NCBI GenBank assembly: GCA_900551995.1 | Contig: URXW01000007.1 | Location: 1 to 57,798, forward strand | Direction: 5' to 3' | Origin: an uncultured Eubacteriales bacterium | Lineage (GTDB): Bacteria; Bacillota; Clostridia; Oscillospirales; Oscillospiraceae | Length of the DNA stretch: 57,798 bases | Shown: positions 18,955 to 27,014 of the stretch, one piece after another | How the letters are laid out: the number at the start of each line of letters is the position of its first letter | Position numbering within the stretch: position 1 is the first letter of the stretch | Notes under the pieces: model-generated | What the model saw: the letters and a program-made list of their open reading frames with translations, nothing else | The model's database searches: none | Told to the model about the DNA's origin: nothing | Position numbers and translations under genes: made by a program

Positions 18955-20613
18955 ATGGCAGAAAAACTGAAAATCATTCCTCTTGGCGGTCTGAATGAGA
19001 TCGGCAAGAACATGACCGCCTACGAGTACGGCGGCGAGATCATCGTGGTGGACTGCGGTATGGCGTTCCCCGGTGATGATATGTACGGCATCGACTGCGT
19101 GATACCGGATGTGTCGTATCTGGTGAAGAATCGCTCCCGGCTGCGGGGGCTGTTCATCACCCACGGGCACGAGGACCACATCGGCGCCATCCCCTATGTG
19201 CTCAAGCAGATCAACCTGCCCATCTACTGCACGAAATTCACGGCGGGGCTGATCAAGCTGAAGCTGCAGGAGCACGGTCTGGTGGGCTCCACGAAGCTCA
19301 TCACCGTGGAGCCGGGACAGACCGTGCGGGCGGGCAAGTTCCAGGTGGAGTTCATCCACGTGAACCACTCCATCGCGGACTCCGTCGCCTTCGCCATCCA
19401 CACGCGGATGGGCACCGTCGTCCACACCGGCGACTTTAAGATCGACTCCACGCCCATCGACGGCGAGGTCATCGATCTGGCGCGGTTCGGCGAGCTGGGC
19501 AAGCAGGGCGTGCTGGCTCTGCTGGCGGATTCCACCAACGTGGAGCGTCCCGGCTATACGATGAGCGAGCGGGCGGTGGGTGCCACGTTCAAGCGGCAGT
19601 TCACCGGCTGCGACAAGCGGATCATCGTCACCACCTTCGCCAGCAACGTGCACCGCATCCAGCAGGTGCTGGACGCTGCCGCCGCCTGCGGGCGGAAGGT
19701 CGCCGTCACCGGGCGGAGCATGGAAAACATTATGAAGGTGTCCACGGAGCTGGGGTACATGAAGGTGCCCAAAAACACGCTGATGGACATTAACCGCATT
19801 AAGGGGCTGCCCTTGAGCCAGCAGGTCATTGTCACCACCGGCTCACAGGGCGAGGAGATGAGCGCGCTGTACCGCATGGCGTTCTCCACCCACAAGCAGG
19901 TGGACATCGGCGCGGGGGACAAGGTCATTATCTCCGCCAGTGCCATCCCCGGCAACGAGGTGACGGTGGGGCGGGTCATCAATGAGCTGTTCCGCAAGGG
20001 CGCGGACGTGGTGTACGACAAGGCGGATATGCTCCACGTGTCCGGTCACGCCTGCCAGGAGGAGCTGAAGATCATCCACGCGCTGACGAAGCCGAAGTTC
20101 TTTATCCCGCTACACGGCGAGCAGCGTATGCTCCAGATCCACAAACGGGTGGCGGAGAGCATGGGGATGCACCCCAACAACGTGGTGGTCGCCGACAACG
20201 GCAGCGTCATTGAGCTGACCACCAAGCACATCAAGTGCGAGATGACCGTCCCCGCCGGAGAGGTGTTCGTGGACGGCGGCGGCGTGGGCGAAGTGGGCGC
20301 GGTAGTGCTCAACGACCGGAAGCTGCTGGCCGAGGACGGCATGGTGGTGGTCGTGCTGCCCATGTCCAGCCACGACCATCAGCTGCTGTGCCCGCCGGAG
20401 ATCGTGACCCGCGGATTCGTGTACGTGAAGGAGTCCGAGGGACTGTTGGAGGATATGCGCCGGGTGGCGACGGAGACGGTGGACGGGATGTCCGCCAAGA
20501 AGCGGCGGGACGAGGGCGACGTGTGCCGCGCCGTTCGCTCCGCCGTGAGCAGCTATCTGTATAAGCACACGAAGCGCAGTCCCATGATCATTCCCATGGT
20601 GACGAAGCTGTGA
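18955..20613 (+). CDS. rnj: Ribonuclease J
   Basis: A 552-residue metallo-beta-lactamase/beta-CASP ribonuclease with 5'-3' exonuclease and endonuclease activity in RNA decay. The metal site THGHEDHIGA is near 72-81. The beta-CASP part has FASNVHRIQQ, then SGHACQEELK and IPLHGEQRM, and a C-terminal domain follows. The ATG at 18955 gives the canonical AEKLKIIPLGGLNEIGKN start; the spacing from GAAGGAG (about 13 bases) is long. A single-gene unit, divergent from gdpP. The long leader suggests regulation at the RNA level. Confidence 0.95.
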   Translation: MAEKLKIIPLGGLNEIGKNMTAYEYGGEIIVVDCGMAFPGDDMYGIDCVIPDVSYLVKNRSRLRGLFITHGHEDHIGAIPYVLKQINLPIYCTKFTAGLIKLKLQEHGLVGSTKLITVEPGQTVRAGKFQVEFIHVNHSIADSVAFAIHTRMGTVVHTGDFKIDSTPIDGEVIDLARFGELGKQGVLALLADSTNVERPGYTMSERAVGATFKRQFTGCDKRIIVTTFASNVHRIQQVLDAAAACGRKVAVTGRSMENIMKVSTELGYMKVPKNTLMDINRIKGLPLSQQVIVTTGSQGEEMSALYRMAFSTHKQVDIGAGDKVIISASAIPGNEVTVGRVINELFRKGADVVYDKADMLHVSGHACQEELKIIHALTKPKFFIPLHGEQRMLQIHKRVAESMGMHPNNVVVADNGSVIELTTKHIKCEMTVPAGEVFVDGGGVGEVGAVVLNDRKLLAEDGMVVVVLPMSSHDHQLLCPPEIVTRGFVYVKESEGLLEDMRRVATETVDGMSAKKRRDEGDVCRAVRSAVSSYLYKHTKRSPMIIPMVTKL

Positions 20614-20626
20614 GATGAGGGAAAAA

Positions 20627-20659
20627 GACCCCCTGCCGAAAATTCGGCAGGGGGTCTTT
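20627..20659 (+). terminator. Terminator of ribonuclease J
   Basis: GACCCCCTGCCGAA (20627-20640) and its complement (20643-20656) form a 14-base-pair stem with a two-base gap, flanked by AAAA and TTT. Confidence 0.92.
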
Positions 20660-20704
20660 GCACGATGAATGATGAGGAGTTTTGCCGGGGTGGGGACGGG
20701 GGAA

Positions 20705-20746
20705 CGGATTGCCACGCCAGCCTACGGGCTGGCTCGGAATGACAAT
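20705..20746. repeat. Dispersed intergenic repeat of the ATTGCCACG...CGxAATGACA type
   Basis: GGATTGCCACGCCAGCC, a TACG loop, then GGCTGGCTCGGAATGACA. The GCCAGCC/GGCTGGC arms form a hairpin, and the flanks match the widespread GTCATTxCGAG...GTGGCAATCC intergenic repeat of many bacteria. Only one copy is seen here, so its repeated nature rests on recognition, not on a count in this window. Confidence 0.55.
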
Positions 20747-20758
20747 AGTGGGGCAGTA

Positions 20759-20826
20759 CGAAGTGCGGGGGCGGGGCAGGGCAAAGATCGCAGAGAGACA
20801 GGGTGGGTCGAAGTGCGGGGGCGGGG
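20759..20826 (+). repeat. 18-base G-rich direct repeat, period 50
   Basis: CGAAGTGCGGGGGCGGGG occurs at 20759-20776 and again at 20809-20826. The stretch has many G-runs, including GGGGGCGGGGCAGGG, and could form a G-quadruplex. It lies just upstream of the riboswitch promoter. Confidence 0.7.
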
Positions 20827-20866
20827 GCGTTGGCAGGATTTTAGATAGCCCTTGTGGGCAAAGACA

Positions 20867-20894
20867 TTGACAATTCGACAAAATGTGCTATAAT
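20867..20894 (+). promoter_or_regulatory. Promoter of the cobalamin operon
   Basis: A perfect TTGACA (20867-20872), a 16-base spacer and an extended -10 TGCTATAAT ending at 20894. The transcript should start near 20901, about 24 bases before the riboswitch. Confidence 0.88.
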
Positions 20895-20924
20895 CACTCC
20901 TGTCTGGAAAAATATAAAGTTGTA

Positions 20925-21077
20925 GCACAGAGGTGTCTGCTCAAAAGCAGATGAAAAGGGAATCCGGTGGGAATCCGGAGCGATGCAGTCACTGTGTACG
21001 GGAGCGGTTTGCGAGCCACTGGGAAACCGGGAAGGGCAACACCGCGATGAACGAAGTCAGGAGACCTGCCTCTGTGT
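20925..21077 (+). promoter_or_regulatory. Cobalamin riboswitch aptamer
   Basis: The diagnostic B12-box-like end AAGTCAGGAGACCTGCC is at about 21054-21070. Before it come the conserved internal segments GGGAA...GAATCCGG, GCGATGCAGTCACTGT, GCCACTGGGAAACCGGGAAGG and AACACCGCGATGAACGAAG. GCACAGAGG (20925-20933) pairs with CCTCTGTG (21069-21076) to close stem P1. The aptamer binds adenosylcobalamin or a related corrinoid and controls the downstream transport and synthesis genes. Confidence 0.97.
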
Positions 21078-21165
21078 GGAATCTCAAACCCGCTGCCAAC
21101 AGGTTGGTGTTCCTACGAACTTATGACCCAAGCGCGTCTGCGCGAGGATCTGCCAGTAGTAAGAA

Positions 21166-21203
21166 GCACAGAGGTCGGCTGCGGAAAACCGCAGCTGCTT
21201 TTA
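21166..21203 (+). terminator. Riboswitch expression platform with intrinsic terminator
   Basis: GCTGCGG-AAAA-CCGCAGC (21178 to about 21195) followed by TGCTTTTATATTCTTT is an intrinsic terminator 40 bases before cbiK. A second copy of the P1 strand, GCACAGAGG, sits at 21166-21174 directly before it. The P1 3' strand could therefore switch partner, giving an OFF switch when the corrinoid is bound. Confidence 0.85.
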
Positions 21204-21242
21204 TATTCTTTCAGAACATTTTTTGAAACGAGGTAGTTCCCC

Positions 21243-22436
21243 ATGAAGAAAGCACTTGCATTTCTCATGGCGGCAGTGATGCTCATGAGCATGCTGACCG
21301 CCTGCGGCAACAAGGACGTTGCCGACGACACCAAGGACAACAACGATGTGTCCACCGCCGAGGCTGACAAGGCCGCCGCCGACAAGGTCGCCGCGCTGAT
21401 CGACGCCATCTACGTCCAGGAGCGCACCGATGAGACCGACGCCCAGTGCGAGGCCGCCAAGGCCGCTTGGGACGCTCTGACCGACGCCCAGAAGGCACTG
21501 GTGGAGGGCGAGGAGGCCAGCCCCGACTATTTCGGTCTGGACACCGGTGACGCGTCCAAGGACGATCCCCGCAACCAGGACGAGATCGGCGAGAAGGAGC
21601 TGCTGGTGGTGTCCTTCGGCACCTCCTTCAACGACAGCCGCGTAGCCGACATCAAGAGCATTGAGGACGCTTTGCAGGCAGCCAACCCCGATTGGTCCGT
21701 GCGCCGCGCCTTCACCGCTCAGATCATCATTAACCACATCCAGGCCCGTGACGGCGAGAAGATCGACAACATGGAGCAGGCTCTGGAGCGCGCTATCGCC
21801 AACGGCGTGAAGCAGCTGGTGGTGCAGCCCACCCATCTGATGCACGGTGCTGAGTACGACGAGATGTGCGCCGCCATCGACAAGGTCCGCGACAAGTTCG
21901 AGTCCGTTGAGATCGCCGAGCCCATGCTGGGTGAGGTGGGCAGCGACGCCACCGTCATCAACGCCGACAAGGAAGCCGTTGCCAAGGCCGTTGTCGCCGC
22001 TGCTCTGAGCGAGAGCGGCTACGAGTCCACCGCCGCCGCCAAGGAGGCCGGTGTGGCTTACGTGCTGATGGGTCACGGTACGGCTCATGTGGCGAAGGTC
22101 ACTTACAGCCAGATGGCCGCCCAGATGGACAAGCTGGGCTATGAGAACGTGTTCATCGGCACCGTGGAGGGTGAGCCCGAGGATACCTCCTGCGAGGCCG
22201 TGATCGCGGCTGTCAAGGAAGCCGGCTACACCACCGTGGTGCTGCGTCCCCTGATGGTCGTGGCGGGCGACCACGCCAACAACGACATGGCCGGTGCGGA
22301 CGAGGATTCCTGGAAGACCATGTTCGAGGCCGCCGGCTTCACCGTGAACTGCCAGATCTCCGGTCTGGGCCGTATCGCGGACGTGCAGGCTCTCTACGTG
22401 GCACACACCAAGGCTGCCATCGACGCTATCGCGTAA
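21243..22436 (+). CDS. cbiK: Exported CbiK-like cobaltochelatase lipoprotein
   Basis: A 397-residue protein. The signal peptide ends in lipobox LTAC with Cys21. An acidic linker and an all-helical module (about 47-88, with AAKAAWDALTDAQKALV, as seen in Firmicutes surface proteins) follow. A CbiK-family class II chelatase domain runs from about 118 (LLVVSFGTSFNDSR) to the end. Candidate metal-site histidines are in QPTHLMHGAEYDE (H198, H201) and MGHGTAHVAK (H278, H282). Cytoplasmic CbiK inserts Co2+ into sirohydrochlorin; this copy should sit outside the membrane, as the periplasmic CbiK of Desulfovibrio does. It is the first gene behind the cobalamin riboswitch, followed by importer genes. 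It could be the pathway chelatase, a metal or tetrapyrrole handling protein for the importer, or both. Family membership is strong; substrate and location are inferred. Confidence 0.88.
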   Translation: MKKALAFLMAAVMLMSMLTACGNKDVADDTKDNNDVSTAEADKAAADKVAALIDAIYVQERTDETDAQCEAAKAAWDALTDAQKALVEGEEASPDYFGLDTGDASKDDPRNQDEIGEKELLVVSFGTSFNDSRVADIKSIEDALQAANPDWSVRRAFTAQIIINHIQARDGEKIDNMEQALERAIANGVKQLVVQPTHLMHGAEYDEMCAAIDKVRDKFESVEIAEPMLGEVGSDATVINADKEAVAKAVVAAALSESGYESTAAAKEAGVAYVLMGHGTAHVAKVTYSQMAAQMDKLGYENVFIGTVEGEPEDTSCEAVIAAVKEAGYTTVVLRPLMVVAGDHANNDMAGADEDSWKTMFEAAGFTVNCQISGLGRIADVQALYVAHTKAAIDAIA

Positions 22437-22449
22437 CAAGGACTGACTT

Positions 22450-22487
22450 GGCTCCGGGGCGGTATACTATCGCCTCGGAGCCTTTTT
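22450..22487 (+). terminator. Attenuating terminator between cbiK and the importer genes
   Basis: GGCTCCGGGGCG (22450-22461) pairs with CGCCTCGGAGCC (22471-22482), one mismatch, followed by T5. It lies inside the operon, so it probably lowers rather than stops downstream transcription. Confidence 0.75.
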
Positions 22488-22509
22488 CAGAGCAAGGAGG
22501 ATACATAAG

Positions 22510-23343
22510 ATGAAGAAGTTTCTTTCCTGTCTGCTGGCACTGCTGATGGCGGCATCGCTGCTGGCGGGCTGCGGACAGCAGAAAGCAGACGACAACAACG
22601 GCGGCGGTGCCGAGCCCGCGCTGGCGGACGGCGTGTACACCGCGGATTTCAACACCGACAGCAGTATGTTCCACGCCAACGAGACCTGCGGCGGCAAGGG
22701 CGTGCTGACCGTGAAGGACGGGCAGATGACCATTCACGTCAGCCTCGCCTCCACCAGCATCGTCAATCTGTTCCCCGGCTTGAAGGAGGACGCACAGAAG
22801 GACGGCGCCGTGCTTCTCCAGCCCACCAAGGACACCGTCACCTATCCCGACGGTCTGTCCGAGGAGGTCAACGGCTTTGACATCCCCGTGCCCGCCCTGG
22901 ACACGGAGTTCGACGTGGCCCTCATCGGCAAGAAGGGCGTGTGGTACGACCACAAGGTCTCCGTCTCCAACCCCGTGCTGAAGGAGGAGGACGGCAATGA
23001 CGCTGCCGCCATCGCCCTGGCGGACGGCACCTACACCATCGAGGTGGGCTTTGCCGGAGGCTCCGGGAAGTCCCACGTGCTGACCCCCTGCACTCTGAAG
23101 GTGGAGAACGGCACTGCCACCGCCACCATCGTGTGGAGCAGCGAGAAGTACGACTATATGGTGGTGGACGGGCAGCGGTATGACGTGATCACCACCGAGG
23201 GCGGCTCTACCTTTGAGATCCCCGTCCGCGCACTGGACACGGAGCTGAAGGTCATCGGCGACACCACCGCCATGAGCACGCCCCACGAGATCGAGTACAC
23301 CCTGACCTTTGATTCCGCCACGGCGGTGGAGGCGGCGCAGTGA
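22510..23343 (+). CDS. Lipoprotein with two NEAT-like repeats
   Basis: A 277-residue lipoprotein (lipobox LLAGC, Cys21). After an Asn/Gly linker there are two similar domains of about 110 residues. The first starts at about 38 with ADGVYTADF and ends with IPVPALDTEFDVAL. The second starts at about 175 with ADGTYTIEV and ends with IPVRALDTELKVIG. The DG-x-Y-T-x start, the VKDG/VENG hairpin and the IPV..LDTE close resemble the beta-sandwich NEAT domains that bind haem. I do not see the classic haem Tyr motif YxxxY clearly, so corrinoid or another tetrapyrrole is possible. It lies between cbiK and the binding protein of the importer and likely hands ligand to it. GTGA overlap with the next gene. 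Confidence 0.65.
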   Translation: MKKFLSCLLALLMAASLLAGCGQQKADDNNGGGAEPALADGVYTADFNTDSSMFHANETCGGKGVLTVKDGQMTIHVSLASTSIVNLFPGLKEDAQKDGAVLLQPTKDTVTYPDGLSEEVNGFDIPVPALDTEFDVALIGKKGVWYDHKVSVSNPVLKEEDGNDAAAIALADGTYTIEVGFAGGSGKSHVLTPCTLKVENGTATATIVWSSEKYDYMVVDGQRYDVITTEGGSTFEIPVRALDTELKVIGDTTAMSTPHEIEYTLTFDSATAVEAAQ

Positions 23344-24488
23344 GGAGACTGACCGCTGCGCTTCTGTCGCTGGTGCTGGTGCTGTCCCTCTGCGCCTGCG
23401 GAGGGAAGTCCGGCGACGAGGGAGCGGGACAGGGCGCGGAGGCAGCATGGGAGGAGCTGGAATTTGACCGCACCATGCCCCTGCGCTACGCCCAGAAATT
23501 CACCGTGGAATACGCCGGGGAGAGCTACAAGCGCATCACCATCAACGGCGACCGGGTGTACCTGCTGGTGGCGGAGGGCGCGGCGGTGCCCGACGGCGTT
23601 CCCGACGGCGTGACCGTTTTGCAGCAGCCGCTGGATCAGATCTATCTGGTGGCGGCAGCCGCCATGGACTTCTTCGACAAGCTGAACGCCATCGACCGTA
23701 TCACCCTGAGCGGCAAGAAGGAGGCGGACTGGTACATCACGTCCGCCAAGGACGCCATGCAGAAGGGCTCCATGCTGTACGCGGGGAAGTATTCCGAGCC
23801 GGACTATGAGCTGATCCTGTCGGAAGGGTGCGACATCGCGGTGGAGAACACCATGATCTATCACTCTCCGGCGGTGCTGGAGCAGCTGGAGCGGCTGGGG
23901 ATCCCCGTGCTGGTGGAGACCTCCAGCTATGAGCCGCAGCCCCTGGGGCGGATGGAATGGATCAAGCTGTACGGCGCGCTGCTGGACAAGGAGGACGAGG
24001 CGGAAGCCCTCTTCGATGCGAAGATGGACAGCCTGTCCGGCGTTCTTGAGCAGGAGCCGGCGGGCAAGACCGTGGCGTTCTTCTACATCACCAGCAACGG
24101 CGCGGTGAACGTCCGGAAGTCCACGGACTACGTGGCAAAATCAATCACCATGGCGGGCGGCGAGTACGTCTCCTTCGACGATTCGGCGGAGGACAACGCA
24201 CAGTCCACCGTCAACATTCAAATGGAATCCTTCTATCACGGTGCGGTGGACGCCGACGTGCTGATCTATAACAGCATCGTTGACGGCGAGCTGCACTCCA
24301 TAGACGAATTGGTGGCACTGGATCCCCTGCTTGCCGACTTCAAGGCGGTGAAGAACGGGAACGTGTGGTGCCTGACGAAAAACTTCTACCAGGAGTCGCT
24401 GGAGCTGAGCGACCTTATCCTGGATGTCCACGGCGCGCTGAACGATTCTCCCGACGGGGAGTTCCGTTTCCTGGCGCGGCTGAAGTGA
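23340..24488 (+). CDS. ABC transporter substrate-binding lipoprotein (BtuF/FepB type)
   Basis: A 382-residue lipoprotein with a signal peptide ending LCAC (Cys20) and a type III binding-protein fold. Motifs are RITLSGKK...WYI, the CDIAVENTMI stretch that replaces the usual 'DLVI' segment, and LERLGIPVLVETSSYEPQPLGRMEWIKLYGALL, typical of helical-backbone binding proteins for siderophores, haem and cobalamin. The start is a GTG overlapping the previous stop by four bases. With the riboswitch and cbi context the ligand is likely a corrinoid or tetrapyrrole. Confidence 0.85.
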   Translation: MRRLTAALLSLVLVLSLCACGGKSGDEGAGQGAEAAWEELEFDRTMPLRYAQKFTVEYAGESYKRITINGDRVYLLVAEGAAVPDGVPDGVTVLQQPLDQIYLVAAAAMDFFDKLNAIDRITLSGKKEADWYITSAKDAMQKGSMLYAGKYSEPDYELILSEGCDIAVENTMIYHSPAVLEQLERLGIPVLVETSSYEPQPLGRMEWIKLYGALLDKEDEAEALFDAKMDSLSGVLEQEPAGKTVAFFYITSNGAVNVRKSTDYVAKSITMAGGEYVSFDDSAEDNAQSTVNIQMESFYHGAVDADVLIYNSIVDGELHSIDELVALDPLLADFKAVKNGNVWCLTKNFYQESLELSDLILDVHGALNDSPDGEFRFLARLK

Positions 24489-24520
24489 GCATTTTTTTGA
24501 AAAGAACAAGGAGGAGCGGC

Positions 24521-25534
24521 ATGAAGAACACCCGAACACTTCGCATCTGGGGAGGCTTTTGGCTGCTCCTCCTGCTTTTGTTTGTATTTATACTCTGGAA
24601 CATATTCGCGGGAAGCGTCTCTCTTTCCGCGTCTGATATATGGCGGATACTGCTGGGCGGCGATGTGGGCTTTACACAGAGCCAGATCATCGTAAAGATA
24701 CGGCTGCCCCGGCTACTGTCGGCACTGATCCTGGGCGGGGCGTTGTCGCTGTCCGGGTATCTGCTGCAAACCTTCTTCCACAACCCCATCGCGGGCCCCT
24801 TCGTGCTGGGTATCTCCTCCGGCGCGAAGCTGACGGTGTGCATGGCGTTGCTGCTGCTTCTGCGCCAGGGACGAACCACGTCCTCGGCGGTGTTGATCGC
24901 GGCGGCGTTCGTGGGCGCGATGCTGTCCATGGGCTTCGTGCTGCTGATCTCACAGCGGGTCAAGCGCATGAGCCTGCTGGTGGTCTGCGGCGTGATGATC
25001 GGCTATATCTGCTCGGCACTGACGGATTTCCTCGTGACGTTCGCCGACGATTCCAGCATCGTGAACCTGCACAACTGGTCGCTGGGCTCCTTCTCCGGCA
25101 TGAGCTGGGAGAACGTAAAGACCATGGCCGCTGTCTGCGGCGTCACGTTGCTGCTGACATTTTTGCTGTCCAAGCCCATCCGGGCGTACCAGCTGGGGGA
25201 GGTCTACGCCCAGAACATGGGCGTGCCCCTGCGGGCGTTCCGGACGGCGTTGATACTGCTCTCCAGCGTGCTGTCCGCCTGCGTGACGGCGTTTGCAGGC
25301 CCCATCTCCTTTGTGGGCATCGCGGTGCCGCATTTGATGAAGTCGCTCTTCAAGTCGGCAGAGCCGCTCTTTATGATACCCGCCTGCTTCTTAGGCGGCG
25401 GCGTGTTCTGTCTGTTCTGCGACCTGATCGCCCGCACTGCCTTTGCCCCCACGGAGGTGAGCATCAGCTCCGTGACGGCGGTGTTCGGCGCACCCATCGT
25501 CATCTACATGATGATACACAGAAAGGCGGCGTGA
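24521..25534 (+). CDS. FecCD/BtuC-type ABC transporter permease
   Basis: A 337-residue permease with about ten helices. The family motifs are RLPRLLSALILGGALSLSGYLLQ (near 60-82), NPIAGPFVLGISSGAKL, and the C-terminal GPISFVGIAVPHLMK segment that contacts the ATPase. AAGGAGGA precedes the ATG at 24521. A longer frame upstream overlaps the binding-protein gene and lacks a ribosome binding site. It forms the channel of the riboswitch-controlled importer. Confidence 0.93.
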   Translation: MKNTRTLRIWGGFWLLLLLLFVFILWNIFAGSVSLSASDIWRILLGGDVGFTQSQIIVKIRLPRLLSALILGGALSLSGYLLQTFFHNPIAGPFVLGISSGAKLTVCMALLLLLRQGRTTSSAVLIAAAFVGAMLSMGFVLLISQRVKRMSLLVVCGVMIGYICSALTDFLVTFADDSSIVNLHNWSLGSFSGMSWENVKTMAAVCGVTLLLTFLLSKPIRAYQLGEVYAQNMGVPLRAFRTALILLSSVLSACVTAFAGPISFVGIAVPHLMKSLFKSAEPLFMIPACFLGGGVFCLFCDLIARTAFAPTEVSISSVTAVFGAPIVIYMMIHRKAA

Positions 25535-25536
25535 GT

Positions 25537-26307
25537 ATGGCGGCGTATCTGGAAACAAAGGATCTGAGCGTTGGCTACCACGGCAAGGTGCTGATCGAGG
25601 ACATCCCCCTCCACGTGCAGCGGGGCAGGATCGTCACGCTCATCGGCCCCAACGGGTCGGGGAAGTCCACTATACTGAAAACCATTATCGGCCAGCTTTC
25701 CAAGGTGTCCGGTACGGTGGTGCTGGACGGGAAGGTCATGGAGGCGTGGAGCCGCAACGAGGTCGCCCGGCGCATGGCGATACTGATGACGGCGCGTATG
25801 GAGCCGGAGCTGATGACCTGCCGGGACGTGGTCAGCAGCGGACGCTATCCCTACACGGGGCGGCTGGGCATTTTGCAGCCGGAGGATCAGGCCATTGTGG
25901 AGCGATCCTTGGAGCAGGTGGGCGGCGCGGAGTTCGCGGACAGACCCTTCTCCGCCATCAGCGACGGGCAGCGGCAGCGTATCCTGCTGGCGCGGGCGTT
26001 GTGCCAGGAGCCGGAGCTGATCGTGCTGGACGAGCCCACCAGCTTTCTGGACATCCGGTACAAGCTGGAGCTGCTGACGGTGCTCAAGCGCATGGTGCGG
26101 GAGAATAAGCTGGCGGTGCTGCTGTCGCTCCACGAGCTGGAGCTGGCGGAGCGCATCTCCGACACGGTGGTGTGCGTGGCGGGCGACAGGATCGACCGCA
26201 TCGGCACGCCGGAGGAGATATTTACCCGGGAGTATATCGCGAAGCTGTACCAGATGGAGCACGGGAAGTACGACCCCTGCTTCGACAGTCTGGAATTTGT
26301 GCCGTAA
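25537..26307 (+). CDS. FepC/BtuD-type ABC transporter ATPase
   Basis: A 256-residue ATPase. Walker A is GPNGSGKST (about 37-45), the signature is SDGQRQRILLARAL (unusual SDGQ instead of SGGQ) and Walker B is LIVLDEPTSFLD. RISDTVVCVAGDRIDRIG and TREYIAKLY at the C-terminus are typical of the siderophore/cobalamin group. The ATG lies two bases after the permease stop; a GTG at 25531 is an alternative. It powers the importer with the permease just upstream. Confidence 0.93.
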   Translation: MAAYLETKDLSVGYHGKVLIEDIPLHVQRGRIVTLIGPNGSGKSTILKTIIGQLSKVSGTVVLDGKVMEAWSRNEVARRMAILMTARMEPELMTCRDVVSSGRYPYTGRLGILQPEDQAIVERSLEQVGGAEFADRPFSAISDGQRQRILLARALCQEPELIVLDEPTSFLDIRYKLELLTVLKRMVRENKLAVLLSLHELELAERISDTVVCVAGDRIDRIGTPEEIFTREYIAKLYQMEHGKYDPCFDSLEFVP

Positions 26308-26318
26308 GGAGTGGCGAC

Positions 26319-27005
26319 ATGGAAAGACAGGGTGTTTTTTACGCCGTCAGCGTGGGCCCCGGCGACCCGGAGCTGATGACGCGGCAGGCGTGCCGCGTGC
26401 TGGAGGCGTGCGGCGTTATAGCGGCTCCCCGGATGAAGTCCGGGCGGATGCTGGCGTTGGACATCGCCGGAGGCGCGGTGGATATGCGGGGAAAGACCAT
26501 ATTGCCGCTGGACTTCACCATGGAGCGAAGCGAGGCGGTACGGGAGGAGAGCTACCGCACGGCGGCAGGGGCTATCGAGGCGGAGCTGACGGCGGGACGG
26601 GACGTTGCCATGGTGAATCTGGGCGATGTATCCGTGTACGCCACGGCGTACTATATTTTAGAGCGCGTCCGCTCTGACGGGTTCGAGACGGTCATGTGTC
26701 CCGGCGTTACCAGCTTCTGCGCCGTGGCGGCGCGGCTGGGACGGAGTTTGACCCGCATGGAGGAGCCGCTCCACATCCTGCCGGGGAGCATGGACATGGA
26801 CAGCGCGCTCACGCTGGAGGGAACGAAGGTGCTGATGAAGTCCGGGAGAGCCATCCACGAGACGGTGGACGCGCTGGAAAGGCACGGTCTTGCAGCGCGT
26901 GCCGGGATGGTGGCGGACTGCGGGCTGGAGACAGAGCAGGTCTATACCGACCTGCGGCAGCTGCCGGAGGAGATCAGCTATTTTGCCACCATTGTGGCGG
27001 ATTGA
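26319..27005 (+). CDS. cbiL: Cobalt-factor II C20-methyltransferase CbiL
   Basis: A 228-residue SAM-dependent methyltransferase of the tetrapyrrole methylase fold, methylating C20 of cobalt-factor II. The SAM motif VGPGDPELMT is at about 12-21. The segment VNLGDVSVYATAYYILE and the CPGVTSFCAVAARLG loop are CbiL/CobI type. AAGGAG precedes the ATG, 11 bases after the ATPase gene. It is the first of the ring-modification genes. Confidence 0.92.
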   Translation: MERQGVFYAVSVGPGDPELMTRQACRVLEACGVIAAPRMKSGRMLALDIAGGAVDMRGKTILPLDFTMERSEAVREESYRTAAGAIEAELTAGRDVAMVNLGDVSVYATAYYILERVRSDGFETVMCPGVTSFCAVAARLGRSLTRMEEPLHILPGSMDMDSALTLEGTKVLMKSGRAIHETVDALERHGLAARAGMVADCGLETEQVYTDLRQLPEEISYFATIVAD

Positions 27006-27014
27006 GAGGACGCT

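Noticed and set aside
22510..23343. Call of the NEAT-like lipoprotein as a haem-uptake protein with certainty
   Set aside because: The resemblance is by pattern only and the key Tyr motif is not clear, so I kept it as a ligand-unknown domain protein.
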